A stretch of DNA of 64,000 bases from the NCBI GenBank assembly GCA_958009055.1, contig OY253654.1, forward strand, positions 496,001 to 560,000, in the 5' to 3' direction. Origin of the DNA: Choricystis sp. odSpoLacu1. Taxonomy: Eukaryota > Chlorophyta > Trebouxiophyceae. Below the pieces are notes generated by a model that made no database searches, was not told the origin of the DNA, and worked only from the letters and a program-made list of their open reading frames with translations. How positions within the stretch are numbered: position 1 is the stretch's first letter; each line of letters begins with the position of its first letter. A program made the position numbers and the translations under genes. Below, piece by piece: positions 1 through 12,046 of this stretch.

Positions 1-698
1 ATCTGCTGCCCACACACGCCGCCCCCGACCCCGCCGCCCCGTGGCAAAGCAAGATGGACGTATGCAAGTGCCTCTGTCGGCGTCGCTGCGTCCGAAACGG
101 ACACAAGCGCGCCGCCAGAACCCGCGCAAAACGATTAAGCACGTCGTCGCCCTCTCGCACACCCTCTCCCTCACCTTGAAGTTGGGCGCGTCCTTGACGG
201 CGTCCAGGTTGTGGAGCGAGGCGCAGTAGTCAAGTTTGTCCAGGACGACGACCTGAGTGTGAGTGGGGGGGGGGAAGCGGTGAGAAACACCCAACCCTCC
301 GAAACAACACGGCGCGATGCACCGCCCTCGGCGCCGCCAGCCGCCCTCCCCCACCCCCGCCGCCGCGTGGGAAAACTGGAGGGAGGCTGTCATGACCGCT
401 TCCGCGTGCGACCGAGGCTGGATGAGGGGAGGAGGCGGCGGTGGTGGCCGAAAACTAAGGCACCTTGGAATGGAGGTCCACGCGGGGGAGCCTTCCTCTC
501 TGCTCCCCTCCCCGCCTCCCTCCTCACCTTGACGTCGGGGTGGGCCTTGACGTAGCGAATGACAAAGTGGGACGCGATGAAGCCGGCGCCCCCCGTGACG
601 AGCACGGCTTTGGGCACATACGGCTCATCGGACGCGGAGGACATGGCGACGTCGCCCAGGGCGCGGGACAGGCCATGGACGGCTTTGGCGTCCGTCAT
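1..698 (-). CDS. Nucleotide-sugar 4,6-dehydratase (RHM/TGDS-type), 5' part only
   Basis: N-terminal part of an extended short-chain dehydrogenase that would convert a nucleotide-glucose to its 4-keto-6-deoxy form, as in UDP-rhamnose synthesis. Exon 1 (698-528) starts with MTDAKAVHG and contains the Rossmann glycine motif VLVTGGAGFIASHF at about residues 32-45. Exon 2 (252-175), joined in phase 0 by GTGAGG...CAG, reads VVVLDKLDYCASLHNLDAVK, the segment that follows the first helix in this family. A consensus donor follows exon 2 at 174-173. No convincing exon 3 is seen between 1 and 170, so the rest, including the catalytic YxxxK, lies to the left of the window. Family identity is firm; the exact nucleotide-sugar substrate is not determined. 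Confidence 0.8.
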
Positions 699-835
699 GG
701 TCGGTGGGAGGGGTGCTGCGTGCGTTTGGGGCGGGGAAGGGGGGTGAAAACGGGGGGCGTTCTCTTCGCCGAGGTATGTGAGAAGACAAAATTCAAACGA
801 CCGACAAAAAACAGACCCCGCCGAAACAGCTCCCG

Positions 836-2119
836 ATGCGTCATCCACCGCCAGACACCGCCGTCAGCACGCGCCGCGCCCTGGCCGGTGCTCTGGCGTC
901 CCTCGACCCGGCCGCAGCCTCCGCGGTCGCCGCCGCACTGGATGCGCACGCCGGCGCGGTCGGCCTCGCCCCTGCTCTGCGCGACCTGCTGGCCGCCGCC
1001 GCCTCCGCCCCCCGCCCCTCCCGAGACGCGCTGTGGAAAGTGGCAGAAGCCGCGCTGGCGAGTGCAGCAATGCCCGACGACGGGGCGGCGGGGGCGGCGG
1101 TCGTCGTGGCCGCTGCGTGCGACGCCGCCACCCGAGGCGGCGACACGCCTGGCTCCTCGGGCGCGGCCCGCGTGGCCGGCCTGGCGGCGGCGGCCGCGAG
1201 CACAGTGGTGTTGGCTGACGCGGGAGCGTTGACAGACGCCGTGCTGGCGCCTCTGCTGCGCGTCGCGGCGCGCGTGCCTGCGCCCGACGCCGCCAGCGTC
1301 GCGTTTGGTGCGACCGCGGCCGCCCTCACCGCTGCTGCTGCCGCCGGGCCACACACCGCGCCCGTCTCAGCCGCTGCCGCCGACACGCTGCGTGAAGTCG
1401 TCGCCCTGGTCGCCGCCGCGGGGGGGGGCGGGCGCGTGCGCGCTGCCGACGCGTTTTCTTGTGTGCGAGCCGCGACGCAGGCCGCGTCCGCAGCCACCCT
1501 GCCGCCCGCAGCCGTCGCTGCCGCCGCTCAAGATTGTGTTGCAGCCTTTGACAACCCCGACTGGCGCGCCCGCCGGGGGGCGGCGGGCGCGCTGGCCGCC
1601 CTGGCGGCGGCAGCGTGTGGTGATGACAACGCGCGCGGCGCGCCACCCGCCGCGCTCGCGCTGGCGGCCGGCGCATCCACCGCTCGGTCGCGCGCCGCCG
1701 TCGCCGCCCGCCACGATCGCGTCGCGTCTGTGAGGGCGGCGGCTGCGGGCGCGGTGGATGGGTTGGACGCGTTTTTGGAGCGTGTGGGTGGGGTGGGCAG
1801 CGCGCCGCCGCCACAAACGACCACGAGCGTGCGGCGACGCGCGCTGGCCCCCCACCAACCACCACCACCTCCTCCAACCCTCACCCTTTTCGCCCTGCGC
1901 TCCCTCCCCGCCGCCCTGGCGGCTGGGGGGGGCGGCGCCGACCTGTCAGCCCACCAAGCCGCCCTGCTGGCGTCTGCGCGCGCGGCGTGGGAGGGCGCGG
2001 GCGCGGCGGCAGCACCACCGGCGGGGATCAAGGTGGACGCCCTGGTCGCCAGCGCGCGCGCCGAGTGGGCGAGGGCGAGGGCGGCGGCCAGTGTGCAGCA
2101 TGCCAAGCCGGCTGGATGA
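836..2119 (+). CDS. HEAT-repeat protein, TORTIFOLIA1/SPIRAL2-like
   Basis: Single-exon 427-residue, extremely Ala-rich, largely helical protein. Around residues 230-300 it has a pattern typical of TORTIFOLIA1/SPIRAL2 microtubule-associated proteins: an aromatic-Asp-Trp helix (AFDNPDWRARRGAAGALAAL) followed by a helix with Arg/Asp/Val (RHDRVASVRAAAAGAVDGL). In that family these HEAT helices bind microtubules and steer cell growth direction. The N-terminal part (AGALASLDPAAASAVAAALD) also fits paired helices. The region after about residue 320 is low-complexity Pro/Ala. The start is the first ATG after the promoter shared with the divergent dehydratase (138 bp between ATGs). Assignment rests on pattern, not on unique residues; another HEAT/ARM protein is possible. 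Confidence 0.5.
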   Translation: MRHPPPDTAVSTRRALAGALASLDPAAASAVAAALDAHAGAVGLAPALRDLLAAAASAPRPSRDALWKVAEAALASAAMPDDGAAGAAVVVAAACDAATRGGDTPGSSGAARVAGLAAAAASTVVLADAGALTDAVLAPLLRVAARVPAPDAASVAFGATAAALTAAAAAGPHTAPVSAAAADTLREVVALVAAAGGGGRVRAADAFSCVRAATQAASAATLPPAAVAAAAQDCVAAFDNPDWRARRGAAGALAALAAAACGDDNARGAPPAALALAAGASTARSRAAVAARHDRVASVRAAAAGAVDGLDAFLERVGGVGSAPPPQTTTSVRRRALAPHQPPPPPPTLTLFALRSLPAALAAGGGGADLSAHQAALLASARAAWEGAGAAAAPPAGIKVDALVASARAEWARARAAASVQHAKPAG

Positions 2120-2223
2120 TGGGTGGGTGAGGAGAAGTGCGTGTGTGTCACAACGAGTGGTTGATCCCAAAACCATTTTTTTGTTGTTCAACCAACACCC
2201 CCGCCAATCCGCGCCTCCGCGCC

Positions 2224-3178
2224 ATGCGCCTCCTCCCGTTTCGCGGTCTCTGGGGTGTGATGACCGCCGACGGAGGCCCCCTGACCCTGCAGGCTGCTGC
2301 CGCGGCGGCCGCAGCGTCGGGGGCGGTGGGCATAGAGTGCAGCGTGGCGCTCGCGTTTCGCCTCGACGCCGGCAGCGGCGCCTTCCAGCGCGCCCTCGTC
2401 GACCACGGCCTGCTGTGGTCGCCCTCGACCTTCACGTCGGGCCCCGTGTGGCGTGGGTGGGACCCGTTTCCGCGGGGCACGCCGAGAGCGGGGCACGGTG
2501 ACGCCCCGCCCGCGCACGCGGCCGCGCTCGCGGGGCAGCTCGCGGCAGCCGCCGACCTCTGCCCCTCCGCCCTCTTCCGGGAGGCGGTGGTTCTGGCGGG
2601 ACACGACTCCAAGCCGACGGCCGAGAATGCGGAGACCATTGGCCGCTGCCTGGACGCCGCGGCGGCCGCGGGGGTGGCCTGCGCGTTTGAGACGCACCGC
2701 GGCCGCGCGCTCGCCACGCCCTGGGCGTGGGCCGCCCTCACCCGCGAGCTGGGCGTCGCGTCCGCCCCGCCCGCCGTGGCCACCGCCGCCCTGCCGCTGT
2801 GCCTGGATGTGGCGCACTGGACGGTGGCGTGCGAGGTGGCGTGCGAGGGGGATGACGACGATTTTGATGCGACGCTGGCCGCCGCCGCCGTGACAGCTGT
2901 CCGCCTGCAAGCCCGCGTCGGCTCCGACCAAGCATCTCAAGTGGACGACCCCACCTCCTCTGACGCCGCCCCGGCCGTCGCGCTGGCGGTAGGCGCGTGG
3001 CGGCGCGCGGTCGAGGGTGCGCGCTGCGCGCGGCGCGGCGTCGTTCATCGCCACCCCCGAGTTTGGCCCAGCCCCCTACTTAAGAGAAGGAGGAAAAAGC
3101 GACTGGTCGGTGGCCAGGTTGAACGAGTGGGCGGCGGCCGAAGTGGCGCGCGTGGCGGGCAAGCGTCCGCGCGAGTGA
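2224..3178 (+). CDS. Xylose-isomerase-like TIM-barrel sugar isomerase/epimerase (frame break near the 3' end)
   Basis: Sugar-phosphate isomerase/epimerase family (AP-endonuclease-2 type TIM barrel). The ATG at 2224 is preferred because upstream codons (from 2137) look like 5' leader. Recognisable barrel strands are HDSKPTAENAETIGRCLDAA (about residue 127), CAFETHRGRALATPWAW with a probable metal-ligand Glu-Thr-His, and PLCLDVAHWTVACEV (about 193). The conserved C-terminal strand TPEFGPAPY is present at about 3050 but in the next frame, followed by a plausible tail ending KRPRE-stop at 3176-3178. The shift lies between about 3010 and 3048 in a GC-repetitive stretch and is probably an indel in the assembly. 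If the shift is real, the tail would be foreign in sequence and the protein probably inactive. Substrate unknown. Confidence 0.65.
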
Positions 3179-3245
3179 TGAGGGGGAGTAGAAAGGAAGG
3201 AAACACACTGAAATTTACACAGCCAAACCAAAATGAAAAAAAAAA

Positions 3246-3747
3246 CTAGCGCTTGAGTCCTTTCTCGACTTCGCGGTCGTTGGGCAGGTAGCCCGTGAGG
3301 CGGCCTGGTGGTGGGGAGGGGGGGAGGAAAGAAAAACAGGGTCGATGAAAAAAGCTCTTCTCTCCGTCAAACGCCCCCACACACCTATCGCATACACAAA
3401 CCACCAAACACCCTACTCACCCGCAGACCGCTGGTACGCCAGGCAGAAGCCCGCCCCCGCGCCCAGCAGAGCGGCGGCGCGCATCGCGGGGCGCGCCGTG
3501 TTGGTGGCCAGGCCGCACAGGTAGCCGACGGGGGCGGAGGCGGCGGTGGCGGCCAGGATGAGGGAGGCGTCCTTGGAGGAGAAGTTTGTGACTGGAGGAA
3601 GGAGGAGGAGGGGAGGAGGGCGGTGAGGAGGTGCGGAATGCGAGACGGGTGCCGTCGTTTTTTGTTTCCTTTCCACGCACCCGTCTCCCCAAAGTCGGGC
3701 GCTTTGGACACGACCGGGTACTGCGGCTCCACGAAGATGACGCCCAT
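3246..3747 (-). CDS. Small mitochondrial complex I-type membrane subunit
   Basis: Three exons (3747-3681, 3591-3421, 3304-3246) join with matching phase 1 at both junctions to give 98 residues. The N-terminus MGVIFVEPQYPVVSKAPDFG, a single hydrophobic segment (LILAATAASAPVGYLCGLAT), a second glycine/alanine hydrophobic stretch ending in AYQRSAG and the C-terminus RLTGYLPNDREVEKGLKR resemble plant ~11-kDa NADH dehydrogenase accessory subunits listed as ESSS/NDUFB11-like. Such proteins sit in the membrane arm of mitochondrial complex I. The name is from recall of the family pattern, so the exact subunit is uncertain; that it is a small conserved membrane protein is well supported by splice consistency. 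Confidence 0.55.
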
Positions 3748-3988
3748 GGTGGTGCGGGACGGTGCGCGGGATAAGGCGTCGGGGAGAGAAAAACTCGGCG
3801 CGAGAGTGAGAAAGCAAGAACGTCGGCTCTCCCCCACTCTTCTCTCCTGCCACGCGCAAATTCCGAGGCGCCAGGGCTGTGCGCGCACATCTGCACCCCC
3901 AGCGCAGCGTGCAGAGCGCCAGCATAGACCACAGGCGCCCCCAGATCTCCTGCACGCCGGTCGCTGCCCGCACACTCTACGCGCCACC

Positions 3989-6900
3989 ATGGACGCAGGC
4001 GGCGACGACCTGTACGACGAGTTCGGCAACTACATAGGGCCGGAGCTGTCTGGCAGCGAGGATGTGAGTGGGAGAGAGAGGAGGAGGAGGAGGAGGAGGA
4101 GGAGGAGGAGGAGGAGGAGGAGGGATGGGGCAGCGCGGCTGCCCCGACTCTCCGCCGTCTGCCACTCTCACCACGCTTTCCTCCCCCCACAGGACGACTA
4201 CGGCGCTGCCGCCGACCACCCCGCCTCCCCTGGCCCCGACTCGCAGCCCCCCTCCCCCGCGCGCGACGGCGACGAAGCGGGTCCACCCCCCTCGACGGCT
4301 GTCGTGCTGCACGAAGACAAACAGTACTACCCCTCCGCCGAGGATGTGTACGGCCCGGGCACGGAGGCCCTGGTCATGGAGGAGGACGTCCAACCGATTG
4401 AGGTGCCGATCCTGGCTCCCACCAAAATCAAAAAAGTCGACGCGCCGCCCCCCCCCGGCCGCGTGCCGCGCGCGGACGCCTCCTTTGCGGCCGGCCTGGC
4501 CGCCCGCCCGGCCCTCGTGCGCAGTGTGGCTCTGGTGGGCGGCCTGCATGCCGGCAAGACGGCCCTGGGGGACGTGTTTTACGGGGCCGCGTTCACGCCC
4601 CCCCCCCTGCGCACCGCGCGGCGCGCCTGCCGCCCACACCGGCCCCCGCGACCAGGGGTCGTCCGGCGCCCCCCCCCCCCCCGCGCTTCATGGACGCCCG
4701 TCTGGACGAACAAGCGCGCGGCCTGTCGGTCAAGGCGACGGCGGCGGCGTTTGTGGTGCCCGACTCAAAGGGCAAGTCGCGCCTCCTCCAGGTGGTGGAT
4801 GCGCCCGGCCACCCCGACTTTGACGATGAAGTGGCAGCCGCCGTCCGCCTCGCCGACGGTGGCCTGTTGTGCGTGGACGCGGCGGAGGGGGTGACCGCGT
4901 CGACGCGGGCGGCCGCGCGCGCGGCGCGCGCGCGCGGGGGTCCCCCTCTGCCTCGTCATCACCAAAGTGGACCGCCTGATTCTCGAACTCAAGCTCCCCC
5001 CCACCGACGCCTACCACAAGCTGAGGTACGTGCTGGATGAAGCCAATGCAGCGGTGGTGGGGGCGGGGGGAGGGCCGCCCGATGGGCGCGCCCCGTTTGA
5101 CCCGCGCGCTGGAACAGTCGCGTTTGCGGCCCCCGCCTACGGGTGGGCCTTCACCCTGGTCTCCGTGGCGACCCTGCACGCCGACGTGTGGGGAGAGGAC
5201 GCGCCGCTGGACACTGCCGCCTTTGCGGCCCGGCTGTGGGGCGACGTGTACTGTGACTCGACGAGCGGCGCGTTCTCCCGGTCCCCCCCCACCCCGGGCG
5301 CGCCCCGCACCTTTGTCCAGTTCGTGCTCGACCCCCTCTACAAGCTGCACTCCCACATCCTGGCGGACGAGGTGGGCGTGTTGGCCGACGCCCTGGCCGA
5401 CGTCGGCGTGTCGCTGCCACCCTCGGCCGCGGTGGCGGACGTCAAACCCCTCCTCGCCGCCGCGGCGGGCGCTTTGCTCGGCGGCCCTGAATGCTTGGTC
5501 GACATGATCGTCGCCCACCTGCCGTCCCCGGCAGCCGGGGCGGGCGCCAAGCTGGCGCGCGTGTTTGCCGCGTCGCCGTCGTCGGAGCCGGCCCTCGCGG
5601 ACGCCACCACCCTCGACCCCGCCGCCCCCCTGCTCGCCCTCGTCGTCAAGCTGGTGCCCAACCCGGGCGCCACCGGGTTTGACGCGCTCACCCGTGTCCT
5701 GGCCGGCACGCTGAGGCCGGGGGACAGGGTGCGCGTGCTGGGCCCCGGCTTTTCGCGCGACGACGACGAAGACTGCGCCCCGGCCACCGTGGCCCGCGTC
5801 TGGACGCCGGGCGCCAGGGTGAGGGTGCCCGCCGCGTCCGCCCCCCCCGGCGCGTGGGCGTTGGTGGAGGGGGTGGACGCCACCATCACCGGGGCGGGCG
5901 CCACGCTGGCCCCCGCCACCGGCGACCCACCGCCCGCCGCCCGCCCGCTGCCCGCGGGGTCCGCGTCCGTCGTCAAGCTGGCGTGCGAACCGTTGAACCC
6001 CGGGGAGTTGCCGGCCATGGTGGCGGGGCTGCGGGGCGTGGCCAAGAGCTACCCCTCGGCCCGCGTGCGTGTCGAGGAGTCGGGGGAGCACGTGCTGCTG
6101 GGTCCGGGCGAGTTGATGCTGGACTCAGCGATGAAGGTGAGGGAAGGAGTCGGGGGGTGGGAGGAGGGAGGGGGGTGGTGAGCCCCCGTCGCTCACACGT
6201 GCTTGGCACCCACCCACCCACCCACCCACCCACGCTCTCTCTCTCCCTCCCCACACAACAGGACCTGCGCGAACTCTTTGGCGACGTCGAGGTCAAGGTC
6301 GCCGACCCCTCCGTCTCGCTGTGCGAGACAGTCGTCGAAACGTCTGCGATCACGGCGACTGCCACGTCTGCCAACGGGCACAACACGCTGTCCATGGTGG
6401 CTGAACCTCTCCCCTCGTCCCTTGTGTCCGACATCGAGGCGGGGGCGATCAACCTGGCCGGCCCCCGCAAACGGGTGGCCGACTTTCTTGCCACCAAGCA
6501 CGGGTGGGACGCGCTCGCTGCCCGGTCTGTGTGGGCGTTTGGGCCGGACGGCGGGACGGGGGCGAACGCGCTTCTCGACGACACGCTCCCCGACGACACC
6601 GACAAGGCCCTGCTCGCCGCCGTCCGCTCCTCCATTGTGCAGGGGTTCCAGTGGGGCGCGCGGGAGGGGCCGCTGTGTGACGAGCCTCTGCGCGGCGTCA
6701 AGCTGAGGCTGCTGCGCGCGTCGCTGGCCGACGCGCCGCTCGCGCGCGCGCGGGCGGCCAGATCATTCCCGCGTCCCGCCGCGCGGGGGCGGCCGCCGTG
6801 CTGACCGCCACGCCGAGGCTGATGGAACCCCTGTACTCAGTCGAAGTCACCGCCCCCGCGGACGCGGTGCCCGCAGTGTACGCGGTGCTGGTGCGGCGGC

Positions 6901-7256
6901 GCGGCGCGGTCGTCGCCGACGCGCCGCGCGCGGGCACTCCGCTCTTCCGCCTGGCCGCCACCCTCCCCGTCCTCGAGTCGTTCGGCTTTGAGACTGACGT
7001 CCGGGTCGCCACCCAGGGCCAAGCCTTCCCCCTGTCCACCTTCGACGGATGGGGCGTGGTTCCCGGTGATCCACTCGACCGCGCCATCGTGCTGAGGCCG
7101 CTCGAACCGTCGGCCCCCGCCGGCCTCGCGCGGGAGTTGATGGTGAAAACGCGCCGCCGCAAGGGGCTGGTGGACGATGTCTCGCTGGGCGCCTACTTCG
7201 ATGCGGACGCGCTGGCGGCGCTGGCGGCGGCGGACGTCGGGTTGGCGGTGTTGTGA
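3989..7256 (+). CDS. SNU114: Snu114/EFTUD2, U5 snRNP GTPase (three apparent frame breaks)
   Basis: EF-2-like GTPase of the U5 snRNP that controls Brr2 and spliceosome activation. Exons: 3989-4063, 4193-6136, 6262-7256. The acidic N-terminus starts [18 protein letters not shown]1 is [12 protein letters not shown] (about residue 137), G3 is DAPGH, and G4 is TKVD in place of the usual [21 protein letters not shown] and the C-terminal EF-G-like domains ([35 protein letters not shown] end) are all present. Three frame changes interrupt it: at the C14 run 4669-4682, in (GC)n/G5 at about 4921-4940, and in a (GC)n run at about 6736-6757. Homology continues immediately after each, so assembly indels are more likely than a pseudogene. 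Intron 1 holds a (GGA)n repeat. Confidence 0.88.
4075..4121 (+). repeat. (GGA)n microsatellite in SNU114 intron 1
   Basis: About fifteen consecutive GGA/GAG triplets occupy the 5' half of the first intron. Purine-only on the plus strand. Confidence 0.9.
6211..6236 (+). repeat. (CACC/CCCA)n run in SNU114 intron 2
   Basis: Seven tandem CCCA units form the pyrimidine-rich part before the CACAACAG acceptor of exon 3. Confidence 0.85.
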
Positions 7257-7318
7257 CAGGGGGGAGAGGGTCGTGGAAAACAAAAACAAGAACAAAAAAC
7301 AGAAAAACAAAACAAAAA

Positions 7319-7746
7319 TCAGACCCTCCCCTCCCTCTCCTTGCCCACTGCCGCCAGCATCGCACGAGTCAGCGCCCGCGCGTCGGCCTCCACCTCCAGC
7401 AGGGAGGCGAGGCCTGGATCGTCGCCGGGGGCGACGCCTGCGGCGGTGGCCAGCGACGCGTGAACACCATCTAGCCTGAATTCCACTTCAGCCACGCCTG
7501 TGCTGCGCACGGGCTCGGACCAGGCTGCGCCGTCAGCATCCAGCAGGTCGGAGGACCGCACGGAGGCGGCCACGTGGGCGAGGACGGCGGGCGCCACGAC
7601 GCTGCGGCGGCGGAGCACGGGGCCACGCGGGCCACGCGTTGGCTGACTCGAGTTTGCCGTCGCCGCAGAACGATGCCTCATCAAAATCTCCGCGCGGGCC
7701 GCCCAGGTGGGCGCGCAGGAAGAAGGAGGGAGGGGGGGTCAGCCAT
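7319..7746 (-). CDS. MAGO: Mago nashi-like exon junction complex protein, divergent and frame-broken
   Basis: Mago pairs with Y14 in the exon junction complex deposited on spliced mRNA. Three frames must be joined. A start MADPPS (7746) is followed, after a G7 (plus-strand) run at 7732-7738, by FFLRAHLGGPRGDFDEASF and DGKLESANA, matching the YYVRYYVGHKGKF...DGKLRYAN part of Mago. After a second break near 7640-7660, in a repeated GCGTGGCCC motif, comes VLRRRSVVAPAVLAHV, AWSEPVRSTGVAEVEFRLDG, a degenerate EIVIGDEHISF equivalent, and a shortened C-terminal helix ending GREGRV-like. Mago is normally one of the most conserved proteins, so this divergence is odd. It is either a fast-evolving or decaying copy, or it is inflated by sequence errors. 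Confidence 0.55.
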
Positions 7747-8041
7747 ATGGCAGGGGTGGCGGTTGGCGCAAGAGGACGCGCGCGGCGGGGGGGCGGGCGC
7801 GCACACACACGCAGTGATCAACAGGACGGAGGCTGAAGGCGGGGCGAGACCTGGTCTGCGTGATCGACAGTCGCGTCCGCCTGCCGGGCGGAAAAGTGAG
7901 CAAGAGTCCAATCCAGGAAGGTGAAAGCAAAAAGACCAGTTTTGAGTTTTCTTTCCACAACCCCGAAAAAAAGCGGTCGCGACCCGTGCGCCCTCCCCCC
8001 ACCGACGCTCCGCGCCCCCCCACCCCCCCCCCTCGGCACCC

Positions 8042-10119
8042 ATGGCGCGTCTCGGCACCACCGCCCACGCCGGGCGCGGCGCCCGTGCGTGCCGCCCTGT
8101 CGCGTCGGCTGCCAATCCTGCTGCCTCCCCTAAACGGGCCGACAGGCCGGCCCCGCCCGCCGCCCTGGCGACGCGCCTGCCCGCCAGCCACGCTGTGTCC
8201 AGCCAGGCTGCGTTGGACGAGCTGCGGGCTTCGAAAGTCAACCGTGAGTTGGGAGAGGGGCGGGGCGGGGGGCGGAACTGAGTTGAGTTTTTGGCAAGGC
8301 AGAATTGCTCCAAGCCGCGCCTCCGCGACCGGTCGCGCATTGCGTGAGTGCCGCCTCCACGGCACGTTGCATCATGCATACCAGCCGTGGGGGGTGGCGG
8401 TTGGGGGCGGCGGCGGCTGCGTGGCGCGCGGTGGCTGCCCGTGCTCCGGCCGTGGTGGCGCGCCGAGCCCGCAATCCGCACCGCGCCACGCCCCACCGCC
8501 TGGCGCGCGGGCTGCCACCCCCTGACTGCCGCCCTGCGCAGGGTGTGACCTACTCGCCTTGCGCTGGCGGGTCCGAGGCGGGGAGGGAGGGTGTGCTGGC
8601 TGGTGGGAGGCAGGGCGGCTGACCAAAAGCCGCGCGTGGCCGCGCTCCTCTTCGCTTCGCCTCGCCTTTGCTGCTCTTATCCCGTCGCCCCGCGGCGTGT
8701 GGATAACCCTCCTGTTTGTTGCCGCCCCCGCACTCCCCCCCTCCTCCCCCACCTCCACCCTTTCCTTCTCCTCCAGGCTACGCCGCCGAGAGCAAGTCCT
8801 CCATCATCGCCATCGGTCTCACCGTCCGCTCCACCCCCGTCGACGTGCGCGAGCGGCTCGCGGTGCCGGAGGCCGAGTGGCCGCGCGCGATCACCGAGCT
8901 CACCTCCTTCCCCCACATCGAGGAAGCCGCCGTCCTGTCCACCTGCAACCGGCTCGAACTGTACGTCGTCGCCCTGTCCTGGCACCGGGGCGTGCGCGAA
9001 GTCGAGGAGTGGCTGTCTGCGTCGTCGGGCATCCCACTCGACGAACTGCGCCCCTACCTCTTCCTCCTGCGCGACCGGGACGCCACCTCCCACCTGCTGC
9101 GCGTGTCGGGAGGGTTGGACTCCCTCGTCATGGGCGAAGGCCAGATCCTGGCGCAAGTCAAACAAGTGCACCGCGCGGGGCAAGCGTGCGCGGGCTTTGG
9201 GCGCCACCTTAACGGCCTGTTCAAGCAGGCCATCACCGCCGGCAAACGCGTGCGTGCCGAGACGTCCATCTCGTCGGGCGCGGTGTCGGTGTCGTCCGCC
9301 GCGGCGGAGCTGGCCCAGCTCAAGCTGCCAAGCCGCGACTTTGCCGACGCCAGGGTGTGCATCGTGGGCGCGGGCAAAATGTCGCGCCTCCTCGTCAAAC
9401 ACCTCGCCTCCAAGGGCTGCACCTCCCTCGTCCTCCTCAACCGGTCCCTCCCCCGCGCCGAGGCCCTGGCCGAAGAGTTTCCCGATGTGGCCATGGACAT
9501 CCGCCTGATGCCGGCCCTGCTGGACAGCGTGGCCGAGTGCGACACCGTGTTCGCGGCGTCGTCGTCGGAAGAGATCCTCGTGGCCGCCTCGGACATCGCG
9601 CACCTCCCCCCCGCCTCCCCCTCCGTCGGCGGCGTGCGCCGCTTCTTCGACATCTCGGTCCCCCGCAACGTGGCGGCCGACCTGAACACGCTGGAGGGGG
9701 CGGCGGTGTACAACGTGGACGACTTGAAGGAGGTCGTGGCGGCCAACAAAGACGCGCGCGCGGCGGCCGCGGCGGAAGCCGAAACCCTGCTGCGCGAGGA
9801 GCAGCTCGTCTTTGAAGCGTGGCGCGACTCGCTGGAGACGGTGCCCACCATCAAGGCGCTGCGCGCCAAGGCGGAGGCGGTGCGGTCTGCTGAACTGGAC
9901 CGCGCGCTGAAGTCGCTGGGCGAAGGCTTGTCCAAGAAACAGGTCAAAGCCGTCGAAGAACTCTCCCGCGGCATCGTCAACAAGCTGCTGCACGGCCCCA
10001 TGACCGCCCTGCGCTGCGATGGCGCCGACCCGGAGGCGGTGGGGGAGACGCTGGCCAACATGGAGGCGTTGGAGCGGATGTTTGGCCTGGCGCGCGGCGA
10101 GGAAGCGCCTCTCGTTTGA
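8042..10119 (+). CDS. HEMA: Glutamyl-tRNA reductase, plastid (chlorophyll/heme synthesis)
   Basis: First committed enzyme of tetrapyrrole synthesis: reduces glutamyl-tRNA to glutamate-1-semialdehyde with NADPH in the plastid stroma. Exon 1 (8042-8243) encodes an Ala/Arg/Ser-rich transit peptide. Exon 2 (8777-10119) begins RYAAESKSS and carries the whole catalytic core: IAIGLTVRSTPVDVRERLAV, the active-site cysteine in STCNRLELYVV, MGEGQILAQVK, the nucleotide-binding motif VCIVGAGKMSRLL, FDISVPRNV and the C-terminal dimerisation helix with KLLHGPMTALR. About 514 residues, usual for plants. The splice (AACC|GTGAGT...CTCCAG) preserves phase 1. The intron is 533 bp, long for this window. The reading frame is intact throughout. 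Confidence 0.95.
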
Positions 10120-10673
10120 TCGGAGCGTTTTTTGTGTGTTCTGCCGACCCTTTTTTTTCCTCCACCACACGCGTACGCGCACGCTCCCTGTTGTGCTTCC
10201 TCTGCTCTGAGCGCTGGCGATCGGGACAACGCTGCCCCGCCGCGCGAGACAGAAAAGAAAACGACGGGGGCTGTGTGTGTGCCTGGTTTGGAGAAAGGCA
10301 ACACAAAGCACCGTTCTGCCGCGACCCCCCGTCCTCTTTGGTTTCCATTTATCATTTCTGCTGCGCGCTTTTTCGTTATACACACCATCCCGCAGGCCCG
10401 CCCCCCCCCCCTCGATTTTTGGTCCGGAGAGAAGAGGAAGAGAGAGAGAGGCGGGTGTTGAGAGTCTGGACTTTTCCGTGAGGGGGGCGGGGGGGGATTA
10501 CCCCCTCCTGCCCCCCCTCACATCACCTGTAGCACCACAGATTCCAACAAACGGGAGGAAAGAGTGGAGGGAGGTGTGGAGACGAGGTGTGCAGAGGACA
10601 GCCAGGGCGAAAAACAAAACGACCACTCTTCTCAAGAAGCGCGCATCCCTCTCTCTCCCCCCCCTTCAAAGCC
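10120..10673. other. Intergenic gap between HEMA and the UBX gene
   Basis: No coding feature supported. Pyrimidine-rich stretches and short open frames only; it must contain the HEMA 3' end and the promoter and 5' leader of the next gene (ATG 10674, context AAAGCCATGG). Confidence 0.6.
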
Positions 10674-11898
<1,225 letters not shown>

Positions 11899-12046
11899 GA
11901 GCGAGAGTGAAGTGGTGTGTGCGGAAGAGAGAGAGGGAGAGAGCCTGCGTGTGTTTAGAAGAAATAAAAAAAAGTGTTAAACACAACCCTTTTCGCTTTT
12001 TCGTTTGTTTCAACCCATCTTTCCCCCCCGTTTTCCACCCCACACC

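Noticed and set aside
2137..2223. Earlier ATG for the TIM-barrel isomerase
   Set aside because: The extra codons (MRVCHNEWLIPKPFFCC) do not resemble the family N-terminus; ATG 2224 starts just before the first strand.
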